Positions 42,107-54,431 of a DNA stretch of 64,000 bases are shown one piece after another. Made by a program: the position numbers and the translations under genes. Each line of letters opens with the position of its first letter. The first letter of the stretch is position 1. This DNA comes from Ypsolopha sequella (lineage: Eukaryota > Arthropoda > Insecta > Lepidoptera > Ypsolophidae), in assembly GCA_934047225.1 (NCBI GenBank), contig OW203992.1, forward strand, positions 6,003,501-6,067,500. The letters run 5' to 3'. The notes under the pieces were generated by a model. That model was given only the letters and a program-made list of their open reading frames with translations. It ran no database searches and was not told the DNA's origin.

Positions 42107-43744
42107 TCCCACTAATATTATAAATGCGAAAGTTTGGATGGATGGATGTATGGATGTTTGTTACTCCTTCACGCCGTAACTACCAAACCGATTGGTCTGA
42201 AAATTTGCACAAATGTAGTTCTGGGCCTGGAATAGCACATAGGCTACTTTTTATCCCATAAATCAGTTCCCATGGGATGGCAATGGGGTGTCAAATTTCT
42301 TTAGAAAAGTGATGTTTTGCTCATTCACGCCCCGTACCTACCGATTGGGCTGAAACTTGGCACAAATGTAGTTCTAGACACCACAAATGTAGTTCTTAAA
42401 CCACAAAAAATGTATGTCCCTTCCCTTATCTCCAAAACTGGTGAACCGAAAAATGTAAAAAAAAAAAAACCACGGCAATAAGTGCTTACGTAAAGATTAC
42501 AGAAAAATATAGCGGTTGAGAAATTCACGAAAAAATAGACCAAATAAAATTTTCTGTTCCCAAAACTGTCGAATTACGAAACCTAGGTACGCGAGTCTGA
42601 TTCGCACTTGACCGGTTTTTCGTCAAATATAACAGGAATAATTAGCGTATTTACGGCTACAATCTACTACGCGGACTCAATGCGGAACTTATTGAAAATC
42701 ATTTTTGAATTAGTAAACGTGCGACAACAAATTTTATAAGCAATCGTGCTTTTTCCGTTCAGAAACGCTGATACGCCTTCGACCTCGCCAAAGACCCTTT
42801 ATCTGGGGGTAAAATATCTAGCCATCCATCAGCCTGTGTTCGTTCACTGCTGGAAATAGGCCTTTCTAAAATTTTGCCACTCTTGGCGCTCCTCCGTCAT
42901 GCTCATCCAGCCGCTACCCGCGAAGTCCGCCGGGCCAGCAGGCACGAGGTCGGTCTAGGCTACGCTTTGCTGCACGTGGTGTCCATTCTAGGCCTTTTGG
43001 CTCCAACGGCAATCACGTCGGCGACAAATATGGGCCTACCCACTGCCACTTCAACTTACTGATTCGGCAGATTATGTCTTACCAAGGGCTTGATCCACCG
43101 ACTTAAGGTCGCTTAAGGAGCTATGGAGCGAGCTATGCGTGGGATATCTCTAATGAATAAAATCGAATCAAATAAAAGTAAAAAAAAAATCGTTCGGAAA
43201 CGCGGCTCGGCCTACGGCCTGAACAAAACCACTTTACCAAAGGACATTTCAAAGAACAAAAAATAGTTTCGTTTGGAAAAGTGGCTCGCACTTCGGCCTC
43301 GCCAAAGACCACCAAAGATACTTTACTAATTATGATGACATTTTTCAGGGTATTCGGAAAATCATTCCATAAGGACAAGAATATTTTTCGAAATACAGTT
43401 GCTTTGAAGTTATAGAGCTGAAATTTTGCTTCTGTTACTAGGGTTGGGTTTAAGGATTTAATATATTTAAGAAAAAAATATTGTGTTTCAAAGTGTTAAC
43501 ACACTAACCGAAGTTTAATTCAGAGAAAAAAATTATAATTTCGTTCAGAATTTACTTAAATTTTCAATTATAAATTTACAAATTTTACCTGGGAATCAAA
43601 TAAGTGATCGAGAAATTATTTCGTGAGGAAACGTAGCTCGGCCTTCGGCCTCGTCAAAGCCTGAGAATCAAACAAGAGATCAAGAAATAATTTTAAACTA
43701 CAAAAAACTAAATCCACGCGGGCGAAGCCGCGGGCAAAAGCTAA
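42107..43744 (+). mobile_element. Helitron-like element, 1.64 kb, with captured sequence
   Basis: Starts TCCCACTAATATTATAAATG after A and ends hairpin GCGGGCGAAGCCGCGGGC then AAAAGCTAA before T. The interior includes an ACTTGACCGGTTTTTCG piece, a fragment of repeat G (42821-43060) and CTTCGGCCTCGCCAAAG tracts seen several times. No Rep/helicase. It sits inside repeat C, which continues at 43745. Confidence 0.75.
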
Positions 43745-43845
43745 TAAGAAATAGATTTAGAAAATCATAAGAAAGTAATGATTAATTTATATATCAAAAT
43801 AATTAAAACTATGTCCAAAAATGGCGTATATCCGCTGAAAAAAAA
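43745..43845 (+). repeat. Repeat C, right part
   Basis: AAAATCATAAGAAAGTAATG and ATAATTAAAACTATGTCC match 58905-58970. Confidence 0.65.
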
Positions 43846-44530
43846 TAAAAAATAAGTCTTTTGAAAATTAAGCTACTTTAAGTTTTTACGCGTACATGCT
43901 AGACCGAGAAAATTACACACTTTTTCATTTATTATCATGGTAATAAGGGTGGAAAGTACCTAGACCTGGCAATTTTCCTGATAGAATACTTGTTACTACG
44001 AGTATTAATATTTTCAAATTGGACACCCTAGTAATTTACAAAATTCATGTCGATTGTATAATGCATTCCAATTTCATGCCTATCCGTCGTTTAATCAAGC
44101 AAGGGAAGCACAATTTGGCAGAAATAGTGCGCCAGCTGAACAATTTCATGGCTTCTGGCCGCAGCAATATTTGCTCTTATTATTTATGCCAAAGCCAAAT
44201 AACGTTGACCCCTAGTGGTACATTAAGTTCAGTGTTGGGGCAAAATCGTTTCGATTATAAATAACTGAAGTAAATATTGTAATTTAAAAAGAATAATATA
44301 AGAACTCTTTCCAAAATTGTTATATTTTGTTACACTTAAGCCTCCTTTCAAAAGACAAAATATATTATTGAAATTATAAATAAAGTAGTTCGTCTGGTAA
44401 TTTGTTCCAGATGTTTTATTCTACGAAGTCTACTTAGCTATGGTTGTAGTAATGCGTGCACACACACTTTTTCTAGTTTGCGTAACCTCGGGAGTGCTTA
44501 CAAAACGCGCAACACAGAAACGCGCGTATC
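43846..44530. other. Intronic stretch without recognised gene
   Basis: The open frame 44019-44264 has no recognisable motif or splice sites. Nothing else seen. Confidence 0.3.
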
Positions 44531-44992
44531 TACAGGGTGATTGGTAATTCGACCTATTCCTTTAAAGGGGTTACACTAGGGATCATTTCCAACAAATAAT
44601 GCCTTTCATATAGGGGTCAAAAATGATAATTTTTTTTTCAAGTAAAACACGTCGATATTTTAAAAATTACAAAATAAAAAAGGTTTTCTTTTCACTTAAG
44701 GTTAAGACCTTTTAATTCTGAGATTATTGGAATTCAGGGCACGTATTTTTTATAAATGGTCACTCATCTATCATTGATAAGAAATATAATAAATAAGTGC
44801 TGAGAGAGGAATAGTTATTTTTAAATTATTTATTTTTGGTTATTAGTCTGAAAGTTTGAAAAGTAATATAAAAACCTTCGTAACTCGGAGACCATTCATT
44901 TTCGACACCTCGTTGATAGGACTTAATTCGTTGGAAATTATCTCTAGTATAACCCCTTTCAAGGAATACGTCGAATTACCAATCACCCTGTA
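44531..44992. mobile_element. MITE with TACAGGGTGATTGGTAATTC TIRs
   Basis: Inverted ends of about 65 bp, starting TACAGGGTGATTGGTAATTC, including GGGGTTACACTAGGGAT and complement with several differences. 462 bp, non-coding. Confidence 0.78.
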
Positions 44993-45424
44993 TACACGTC
45001 ACTACTACAACCATAGCTATAAGTAGACTATCCTAGGATAGAACATCTGTAAATTAGACAAGGTACGACACAATTGAATCCATTGTTATATTTTTTTATA
45101 AATGCATGCCCTATTTCTAAAAAAAAATTCCCCGCCCGGTTGGATGAAAAAATTCAAAAAAATATTCAACCTTACTCCCCGGTCAAGTTATACTGGAAGG
45201 AAGTGCAATAAAAAAATTAGGGTGCATTGATCAGTTCTATTCTCCTGCCAAACATGTTGTTTGCTATGCACTTGATATACTACACGTGTTCAATGAATTT
45301 TTTTCTCGCATTTTATCGATTAATTTTTAAGCACTATTGGTTGTACCACAGATAATATAGTTTTTACGGTTCTGAATTTGATAACTTGGAGCTTCGCTTA
45401 GTAATTTATGAAAATGTAATGTTG

Positions 45425-45653
45425 ACCCCCGGTTTCTAAAAGGCCAATCAAAGTTAACAGTAGATTAAAAAAACTTTAACCGCAAATAACGGTGAAAATA
45501 AAGCATATATGAAGTCTGAATAGTGATGAATCAATAATTAACTTAGTTAATTTTTGATTTCAATGTAAAATTCCTACTTTTTCTGGCTTAATCCGCAGAT
45601 AATTATTTTTTAATCTACTGTTAACATTGATTGGCCTTTCAGAAACCGGGGGT
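45425..45653. mobile_element. MITE with ACCCCCGGTTTCT TIRs
   Basis: Inverted ends ACCCCCGGTTTCTAAAAGGC with GTTAACAGTAGATTAAAAAA following, about 47 bp with three or four differences. Confidence 0.72.
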
Positions 45654-46280
45654 GAGTAAGGCAGAATGTAGATTAATACGCATCAATTGATAATTTTTAA
45701 CAAACATGTGTATGTTTATTTGAACAAATATTTATTTGAAGATAAAAATGCTATATAATAACAATATTTAATAAACATATAGACTTGTTTAATAACATAA
45801 CTATTTTTCTCTTTACAAGTACATTGTACTTGACGGGTTTTGTGTAGTTTTCGAGATAGCTTTTTTTAAAGATTTCAAAGTATTCTGCAATCTCATAAGA
45901 CCACCACATCAAAAAAATATCGGCCTAAGACATAGTACCATAGTTGTATGGAGCCATGTGATGCGTATTTATTAGGTCTATACATATAAAATTGCCGTTT
46001 TCTTTAAAGAATTTGAAGGAAACTCAATTTTCAGTACTAACATTTTTGCATATTTTTTAGGAATGACTAATCCAAATTATGTAATTTCTTTTGTCTATGA
46101 ATGAGACAACATTAAGTTAACAATCACATTAATTTACTTTTTGAAAAGTGTCAGCTGTAAGAAATTATTACGAATCTTATCATGGAAATGGATGACATTT
46201 AAGACGAACTGTTTATGAAGATTTAATTTTTATGATCAAACTGAAACTAAAAACAAAATTTATGACGAAGATGTAAAACA
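45654..46280. other. Intronic stretch without recognised gene
   Basis: AT-rich; nothing recognised. Confidence 0.3.
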
Positions 46281-46594
46281 GAGAAATCAACTTTCAAACA
46301 AAAAACAAATAATTGAAATAGCTATTGAATAACAGTAATTATGAACTCATGGATCTGTAAAAAAAATTCGGCAATTTCATAGGTAATATTTCATAGGTAG
46401 ACCTTATTTTGAAACTTTGTTTCTTTTGGACTCGAGCCTCGGGTTATTTGTTGGCTGTGCCCTAATCCCTAACTGCTCTAAAATTCAGAGGCCCTTATCC
46501 CCCACCCCAATTTTATCCTAGATCCACCCTTGGAGCAAAATTCTAGTAATAATAAGATATTTTATAAGATAAGATAAGATAAGATAACTTATGA

Positions 46595-46778
46595 TTTATA
46601 TAAAAACGGCTCACCTTAATACGTGTTATGATCGGGAAAGCCGACCAGCCGCACTGAGAGTGTGAGGCGTAACGACGTCGCGTAAACGTCTTCACAGATG
46701 AAAGCAGTCTAAATCTGCTGAAACTGGTCGGCTTTCCCGATCATAACACGTATCGAGGTGAGCCGTTTTTATATAAAT
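46595..46778. mobile_element. Hairpin element, copy 2 (with longer loop)
   Basis: Arms TTATATAAAAACGGCTCACC, then GTGTTATGATCGGGAAAGCC, with complements on the right. The loop has 70 extra bases compared with 3670-3797. Preceded by a (GATAA)n tract at 46565-46588. Confidence 0.76.
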
Positions 46779-47121
46779 CATGAATTACCCTCAAGTCTCA
46801 TTTAATTCTATAATAAGATAACTTACTTCATAAAATACTAAAAGCAACGTGTTTAAAGAGAGCGTTCCTCCTAATTAACTTCCTTCGCTTAATGTTTAGC
46901 TTTCAGCCTACAAATGAACCTATATTTTGTAGCAACCTTTACCCGAAAACTGAAACGGCCATATTTATAGTGACAGCTTGCCTTTGTTTTACAAAATGGA
47001 AAAGTTAAATTAAAGGCAAACAAACTTTATCACAAGCAATTTTGTCACGTAAAAGTCAAATTAAAGTAATTTACCTAAATGAAGAATTGGTGAATTTGAC
47101 AATGAACTTGCTAGTTTTGAT

Positions 47122-47406
47122 CAGGGGACCTAAAAAGGCCAACTTGGGTGAATCATGAAATGATTTGAAAGTAGGATAGAGTCAGAGTTACTTCATGCGT
47201 GCAAAAAAGACAGCATTACAACAGAATCATAATATGATTCATCCAAAGCAGCCTTTTTAGATCCCCTGGTCCTCTAAAAAGGCAGTTTTGCGTGAATCAC
47301 ATTATGATTCTGTTCTAACGCTGTCTCTTTTGCACGCGCGAAAAGACTCTATCCTACTTTCAAATCTTTTTATGATTCACCCAAGTCGGCCTTTTTAGAT
47401 CCCCAG
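47122..47406. mobile_element. MITE with CAGGGGACCTAAAAAGGCC ends
   Basis: Inverted ends of about 63 bp including GGTGAATCATGAAATGATTT and AAGTAGGATAGAGTC. The CAGGGG start is hAT-like but no 8-bp duplication was found. A second inverted pair with GATCCCCTGG/CCTCTAAAAAGGC occupies the centre. Confidence 0.7.
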
Positions 47407-47852
47407 AGCATATTTTTTAAAGATACACGGTGAATTCCATACCCTGATTTCTCAATACGAATATTTTTAAATAATTTCATGAAGAAGTTAAAAGAGCAAT
47501 TGAAGCAAGCGCCACAGTTGCAATCGCAGAAATCCGACAACGAAATTGAAGTACGAGTATATATAACATATCTTGAATGAAATGCACTTGTACTGACTAG
47601 TTTGACTATGTATTTTTATTTTTACAAATTTTCTCCCAAACACTGGTGCAAAGTGTTGCCACTTTCACCAAGTGCCAACAGTAGCAAGCTTGTATGAATT
47701 TTGATATTGAAGTATTTTTTTTTAATAATTTTGGTTTTGGAAACCTATAAGCAGATACTTTTAGGGTTTCATGACTCATCATCACATAAGGAAAATCAAA
47801 CAATCAGTCAAAAAATTATATCATGCGTTCTCGTAAAAATCAAAGTGCACTA

Positions 47853-48122
47853 TATACAAGGTGACTTTTTGATCATTGTCCAAATTCATACTGGTGGCTT
47901 GGTAAGTGATTAGTATCATGCATCAATAAAAATTTTGGTGAATTTCGTAAAATGAAATTTTGACTCCCCATAGTGTTTCACTCGGGACTGGAACTGAATT
48001 TATATGGGAAGCCGAAATTTAATTTTACGAATTTTACAAAAATTGTTACTGATCCAAAATACTTATCACTTATCAAGCCTCCAGTATGAATTTGGACGAT
48101 GATCAAAAAGTCACCTTGTATA
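47853..48122. mobile_element. Foldback MITE D, copy 3
   Basis: Same TIRs as 8210-8476, with the loop in the opposite orientation. Ends AAAAAGTCACCTTGTATA. Confidence 0.82.
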
Positions 48123-48540
48123 TAAGGTTGGAAATTTGTATTATACTATAAAAATATTTTTCGTCCATAAGTTTATTCGCCATGCTACTTTTCTCCACCC
48201 TCTGATTTCTCGGTACATACTCGTCATTTTCGAGGGTAAGTCGCCCATTATCGTGCAGACAGGGTTTATCGATTGTTCTCTATCGATAGCGAATCGGTAA
48301 CATAAATAAACTATTTTTATGTAAAGTTTTATCCTGCGTTGGAACGCGAATATTTTAGTGTAATACTATTCAAATTAATGGAATCTTTCAATTGGCGTAC
48401 ATTGCTTATTTTGATACTGAGTAAGTAATGAATGAGTGCTGAGCCAAAATCTTGTTTATTTTTACGTAAACAATGAAAGATGTGGTAATTTATTCTCATC
48501 CCACACAACACTCCAATGGCAATTCGGTAAATATATGTTA

Positions 48541-48690
48541 CCCGATTTTAGGATAAACTAGTTTGGCCTAGGCCAATGTGGTTTTGGGTTGCCGCGTAGT
48601 GGCGTGACTGCCATATATAACCTTCTAACCTAACCTACCGGCTCCTCTTCGGCAGGACTTCCGAAAATTATAGTTTATCCTAAAATCGGG
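48541..48690. mobile_element. Short MITE with CCCGATTTTAGGATAAACTA TIRs
   Basis: CCCGATTTTAGGATAAACTA at 48541 and its exact complement at 48671-48690. GC-richer interior. Confidence 0.7.
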
Positions 48691-48842
48691 TTTGGCAGGT
48701 AACACAAACGGGTAAAAACCTGAGATTAAATTTTCATGTTTAGCTAAATATTTTTATCCAACACTTTTGAATGTATATTTATTTTACGAAACGGAAGGAA
48801 CCGGTTTTCAGTTTATCAAAAAAAGATGTCCTTTGCGCTGTT

Positions 48843-49207
48843 GAATAAAATAAACTTTAAACAAAAAAATAGCAACCGACTTCAATAGTAACAGCAGTCA
48901 TTCACTAAAAAGTTAATAATAATTCTATAAAGACCGATGGTACCGAAGCAACACTTTTGTCGACTTCTTTCTTCCTGAAACGTTATGTTATCTAGAAGTC
49001 GGCGTTCTTATATTGGTTTCTATGTTGCTATATCGTAGGAAATACGCCGACTTCTAGATAACATAATGTTTCAGGAAGAAAGAAGTCGGCAAAAGTGTTG
49101 CTTCGGTACCATCGGTCTTTATAGAATTATTATTAACTTTTTAGTGAATGACTGCTGTTACTTTTGAAGTCGGTTGCTATTTTTTTGTTAAAAGTTTATT
49201 TTATTTC
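48843..49207. mobile_element. Foldback with about 160-bp arms ending GCAACCGACTTC
   Basis: The left arm (ATAGCAACCGACTTCAATAG, GATGGTACCGAAGCAACACT, TTTCTTCCTGAAACGTTATG) is nearly exactly complemented by 49048-49207. Short central loop. Confidence 0.82.
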
Positions 49208-49325
49208 ACATTTTTTAGTGTTGCTGGGTTAAATTGTGAGGTATAGGTAGTTCTTGCAAACGTGGTGTTAATATGAAACGAAGTTCAAGTGAGTATAAGT
49301 AGCCATGTTTGTGTAGCTTCCTGCT

Positions 49326-49830
49326 ATCAGCACCTTAACACAACATGATTACCGCAATCTCGAGTTATGTGCTGTCATCCGTTGAAGAGTTCTACGGTGA
49401 TGAAGCCAAGATCAAAATTCAGGTGGGTACACTGGCAATTTTCAGCAATGCCCTGCAATGAGCACCCTAACACAAACTGGTTGCCGCAATCTAAAGTTAT
49501 GTGCTGTCATCCGTTGAGGAGTTCTATGGTGATGAAGCCAGGATCGAAGGTCAGGTGGGTATTCTGATAATCTCCAAGTAATACCCTTGAATCAGCACCC
49601 TAACGCAGTGATTGCCGCAATCTCTAGTTATGTGCTCTGATCCGTTGAAGAGTTCTATGGTGAATATATTGATGAAGCCAGGATCGAAGGTCAGGTGGAA
49701 GAATGTCGATTTTCAAGTAATACCTTGTAATCAGCACCCAAGTACATAGCGATTGCCTCAATTTTGAGAGATATGCTGTCATTTTCTGAGGAGTTCCACT
49801 GCCTATCTCTGAAGACCTTCATCAGATCAT
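49326..49830 (+). repeat. Tandem array of a 131-142-bp unit, about 3.7 copies
   Basis: Each unit has CAGCACCCTAAC, TGCCGCAATCT, AGTTATGTGCTGTCATCCGT, GAGTTCTA-GGTGATGAAGCC and GGTCAGGTGG. The AGTTATG blocks start at 49363, 49495, 49626 and (diverged) 49768. Units are not identical, and the last is most diverged. Bounded by a GAAGTCGGTT motif on each side (49168 and 49990). Confidence 0.82.
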
Positions 49831-50089
49831 GACCAAACCCAAAATGGGACCTACCTGGAAGTATACTCTTTCAAACAAAAAAAGAATTGTTTAAATCAAT
49901 TGGGAAATGACGGAGTTATGGAGTAACAAAGCCAAAAAAAAAAAAAAAAAAAAAAAACATACAGTCGAATTGAGAACCGCCTCCTTTTTGAAGTCGGTTA
50001 AAAAGGGTTTTAATATAGCTGATGGCTGCATAGCCGTGCCTGCAATTACGAGTGAATTATGTTTAAGAATAAATACCGAAGTTAAAACA

Positions 50090-50262
50090 TGTATATATGA
50101 AGTTGTAGTGGTAGAGCTGATTCCGAGCTTGAGTGTGGAGGTACCTACCACCATCTTACTAGCAAACACCCCCGAATTTATTCGGGGGAGAGCTCTAACA
50201 GGCACAACCACGTGGCCCAACATGCCTGGGACTGATTGGTAGAGGTATATATCCATCCCCAA
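50090..50262 (-). repeat. Repeat G, minus-strand fragment
   Basis: The complement shares GATGGTGGTA-GGTACCTCCAC, CCCCCGAAT-A-TTCG and CCCAGGCATG with 57070-57245. Confidence 0.6.
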
Positions 50263-50672
50263 TTATTATTGTATATCTAATTTTGTTTTAAACGATTAAC
50301 AAATAATTAACCCCATTATAAATTAAGATTTATATGTTTTTATTACGAAATCCATCGATACTCTGATTTTTATTAGAGTGCACTACAAACTTGAAGAATG
50401 CACTACATACTAGAAATCATTCAGAAACAATAAATATTTTGAAACAAATCCTTGGGCCAGGATTTGAGCCTGCGACCTCCTGCTTACATGACAGACATAG
50501 ACGAGTACTATATATTTGTTTAAATTAAGCGAATCATCGAAAGTATGGCGTTGTTGATGTTATAGGCTTGATTCCAGCCTTAAAACGATCTTTCTTTTTT
50601 CAAATTATTGATATGATAAAATTTTTTTTTAAAGATGTGTGTGTAAATATCTGTATTTTTGTTTTATGATTT

Positions 50673-50942
50673 GATCCATCCATCCATCAGCCTAGTTCGT
50701 CCACTGCTGGACATAAGCCTTTCCAGGACTTTGCCACTCCCGGTGGTCATCCTGAAAGAATTGCCCATACTCACACACGCTGGGCAGGCGGGTTGGTGAG
50801 CGCGGTGCCGGAACCCTCGCACCAGTGACGCCGCTGCCCGTCACCAGTCTGTTCGATATAAGGCCCGGCTATTAGGGATGGATATACCGCCATCCATCGA
50901 TCCCAGGCATGGTGGGCCTCCTGGTTTTTTGCCTGTGAGCTG
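50673..50942 (+). repeat. Repeat G
   Basis: CCATCCATCAGCCTAGTTCG, CACTGCTGGACATAAGCC and GCCCGGCTATTAGGGATGG are shared with 56926-57245. A diverged piece is at 42821-43060. Confidence 0.72.
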
Positions 50943-51480
50943 ATGATTTGATGTTGTTATGATTTTAATTAAATAGAATTGATAAAATTTAACATTTATG
51001 ATCAATATTTGTACGCCATTGTACGGTTGAATTTGTTGGAAAGGAATCTACACAACGACTATTTTAAACCCAAATTGTTACGAATAAACAATTTACTTAC
51101 GTAAGTAAGAGACTAAGTGGAGTAGATACTTGCGCTTATGTAGACGCAATAAGATCTACTGTTTAGTTCCCGATGTTGTCGTAGAGTTTTGTAGCTTTTC
51201 TTTTTATTTATAGTTGTTATTGTCGATTGGTTTGGATCTTCATAGCGCACTTTGGACATCTTTTATCGTATTTATGTTCTTTCTTTTGGTAGTTATGCTG
51301 TACAAGAACGGACATAAAATCTTTCGACCTATTAGGTGCTGCTACTGATCCTTCAAGGGAGCCTAAAAACTTATAATTACTTGTTACTAGCTTTTTCTCT
51401 CGAGTTTGTTCGTGCTGAATAAAAAAAACAATACCCAGAAGTACTTTCTTTGAAAATCAGTACCAAGTTACAACTTAGTC
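50943..51480. other. Intronic stretch without recognised gene
   Basis: AT-rich; nothing recognised. Confidence 0.3.
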
Positions 51481-51483
51481 TGT

Positions 51484-51790
51484 AGTTCTAAATAACTTAT
51501 CGTGATCATACATTATACAATACAATACAATACTATACAATATCTTTTATTGCACACCAAAAAAACAGAAATAAGGAAACAATTTTATAATAAGTAGTAG
51601 GGTACAATTGGCGGTCTTATCACTAAAAGCTATATCTGCCGGACAACCTTTGGATGGAAGAACTCCTAAAAAAGAAATGTCTATAGGCGGTGCACAGAAT
51701 AAATTACATACTTAAAAACATATTGATAAATTAAATATATAAACTATTTAAATGCACATAAATAATCAAAATTACGTATAAAAATGATAT
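51484..51790 (-). mobile_element. LINE 3' UTR fragment
   Basis: Short ACAAT units, then a TATCTTTTATTGCACACCA start and GGCGGTCTTATCACTAAAAG, the minus-strand form of the conserved UTR stem also seen at 55650 and 27903. Confidence 0.6.
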
Positions 51791-51796
51791 ATATAT

Positions 51797-53340
51797 GTTA
51801 CTGTAAAAGCCCGAACTGCGGATTTACCGGTAAATCTTAAGATTTGCCAAGTCTCACCGGTAAAACTCCGAATTGTTCTATAATATAATAATAATCATTT
51901 TCTGACTTTTACCGGCATTCAGTCGGTAAACCTTAGGTTTTACCACGGATACCGGTAAATGTTAGTTTTCAGAGTAAAACAATGCAGTTAATGATCAGAA
52001 ACTATTTATTTAACATTACTCTGATTATTATTGTTATCAGTCAAGTCTTAAAACATGTTTATCATGCTTTAGAAAAATAAAATGCAGGAAAAATAACACA
52101 AATAAAAATTACTTTTTACTACTTAGAACACCTATTTTAGCTAAGTAATCTAAATAGTCTTTTGATAATCATTTCGTTATTCGGTACAATCATTATTATT
52201 ATTAGTCAAGTTTAGAAAAATAAAATGCAAAAAAATACGTTTCACTAATAACACCTACTTCGGCCAGGTACAAGTAAGCTAAACGTTCTTATTAATATGA
52301 GTTTAAAAAAGTATTTTACTTGTTGCAACATGGTGAACTATTATGGCATTTAGAATTACAAAGTAATCCTGACGACTTGCAAGCAGGGGGGGGGACGGGG
52401 TTCGAGCGAGGCACGAGTTGAGACGACTATTATTATATTTTAATCTTTGATTTCCAACTTTTACCGGTGTCTTCGGTAAAACCATAGATACATAAAGGAA
52501 GGATAGATTGCTCACTCCATACATTAGAACAAAGCCCGCGTAAAACTTATTATTTTCGCCGGCACCTAGTAGTTCGACTTATTATTTTTGATGTCGCTAC
52601 TATACTAGATAAATTGTGACATACCTAGTGCCATCTATCGAACAGTTGAAACGAAATTCGATGTGTGTGTGTGTGTAGCAACTATACTGCGCACACAAAA
52701 ACAAAAATTTGCTAGAGTACGATAATACGCGACACATGGCATACGATAAATCTGAGGATAAATCGCTCAACCGTGCATGACAGTTGAGTCAAAGAGTGTA
52801 GTTATATACCGGTATGTATGAGTAGTGTGTGTTAGGTAAATAAAGCGTATTTTAATGCACATATTTTGTTTAATTGATCGTTGTGCGCCATCTACCGGAA
52901 TCCAGAATAACCATCTGCACGCTTAGTTAGATTGCCAGTTTACCACATGTTAAAAACACCTGATTAAGAATTCACTATTTTCTGATGCAACGTTATGAAA
53001 ATTTTGTGTTTTTATTCATAAAATAAATAAATATGATGAACCAGAACAGTAAAATGTTATATTTCGTCGATTTCAGACAAATTTTATTTCCAGCGAGTCA
53101 AGTAACGCCATCTAGCAACGTTATTTTTAGTATTGCGAACAGTACAAGGAGTTAGCAATCTATCCTTCCTTTATTTATCTATGGTTAAAACCTAGGATTT
53201 ACCGACTGAATGCCGGTAAAAGTCAGAAATTGATGACTATTATAGATAAATTCGGACTTTTACCGGTAAGACTTGGTAAATCTTAGGATTCACCACCGGT
53301 AAATTCTAGGATTTACCGCAGTTCGGGCTTTTACAGTAAC
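51797..53340. mobile_element. 1.5-kb TIR element with repeated ACCGGTAAA motifs in its ends
   Basis: Ends GTTACTGTAAAAGCCCGAAC and complement. Each TIR (about 160 bp) holds several TTACCGGTAAA or close variants in both orientations. Inside, a second inverted pair (52482-52521 and 53147-53187, around GGAAGGATAGATTGCT) indicates a nested or rearranged inner copy. No transposase frame recognised. Confidence 0.72.
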
Positions 53341-53799
53341 ATATATTATATATATAAATACATACAATTTTAAGATCAAAGAGACAGATAATGCTGTTTG
53401 ACTAATGTTTTGAATTACACAGACAGAATGAGCGTTTTTCCTTGTGTCAATTTTAGTGGTAAATAAGATTCCTAAATGGCGCTGTCGTACTTTAGCGATA
53501 TAGTCAGAGACAAAATTTGCACAGATTCAAAACTAAAAACTTTTGGTTTTGACATTGATAGCTACGAAACATAATTTGACTACAGTGAAATGCACACCGC
53601 CATCAAGTGGAATGCCAAGAACTATAAAAAAAACAACGAGAAAAACGCTCATTACACAGAATTGCAGTTTTAACAGTAAAGGAGTTCCCAAAAAAACAGT
53701 TTGTATGAACTGACATCCTATATGACAAGCTATACAACAGTAAAAATTCCATTAAAATCCATTCGGTAGTTTTTACGTGAATCATGAGGATAAAGACAT
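53341..53799. other. Intronic stretch without recognised gene
   Basis: A short inverted pair, AATGAGCGTTTTT and AAAACGCTCATT, lies at 53428 and 53642. Nothing else. Confidence 0.35.
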
Positions 53800-54197
53800 A
53801 ATAGTAGTTTATGCTACAAGGACGCAAAGGAATAAATTACGAGGACGATTTAAAACACGAGCGTAGCGAGTGTTTTAAACGTAACCGAGTAATTTATTGC
53901 TCTTACGCCCGTGTATCATACTACGTTTTTCAATGCATAGTGTGAGGAAATAAAACAAATATAATTTTGTGAACTTTAATTTGTAATTGGCTCAAAAGGA
54001 CTAGGTATCCAGAGCCGTTAAACAGTGGAAAAAAAAAGTATGACGTTTATGGTACACAGGAAAGGCTGCAGGTTAGCCAACCATTGTAAATAAATTAAAA
54101 AATAATAATAATAAAGCCCTAGCGCAAAATAATCGACTTTCTGTTCGGTTTTGATGCATAAAAAGTGGGCCTTTACGATAACATGCATTGAAAAAAA
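53800..54197 (-). repeat. Dispersed repeat B, minus-strand copy
   Basis: Complement of 4851-5267 over its full length. Confidence 0.8.
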
Positions 54198-54431
54198 ATT
54201 TAATTCCCTTTGGAATTAACAGATAATATAATATAATACTAGTGCTAAAACCATTTTCCCTTGTACGAAAAGAATTTTACCTGCCGTTTTATAATAAGTA
54301 AGTATACATATCCATCTGAAACTCAACTAGCCATAAAAAAGCTTTGGTATACCTTTGCAGAACCTTATTATTTCAGCCTAACGTGGTGTATAAAACGTAA
54401 AGCGTGTCACACCATGTTTGCTTACTTTAGC

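Noticed and set aside
49326..49830. CRISPR-like array
   Set aside because: Units are long, diverged and contiguous, without short repeats and unique spacers; the genome is eukaryotic.
49891..50262. Overlapping plus and minus frames of over 110 residues
   Set aside because: They cross an A-run and repeat G; no family motif and no splice context.
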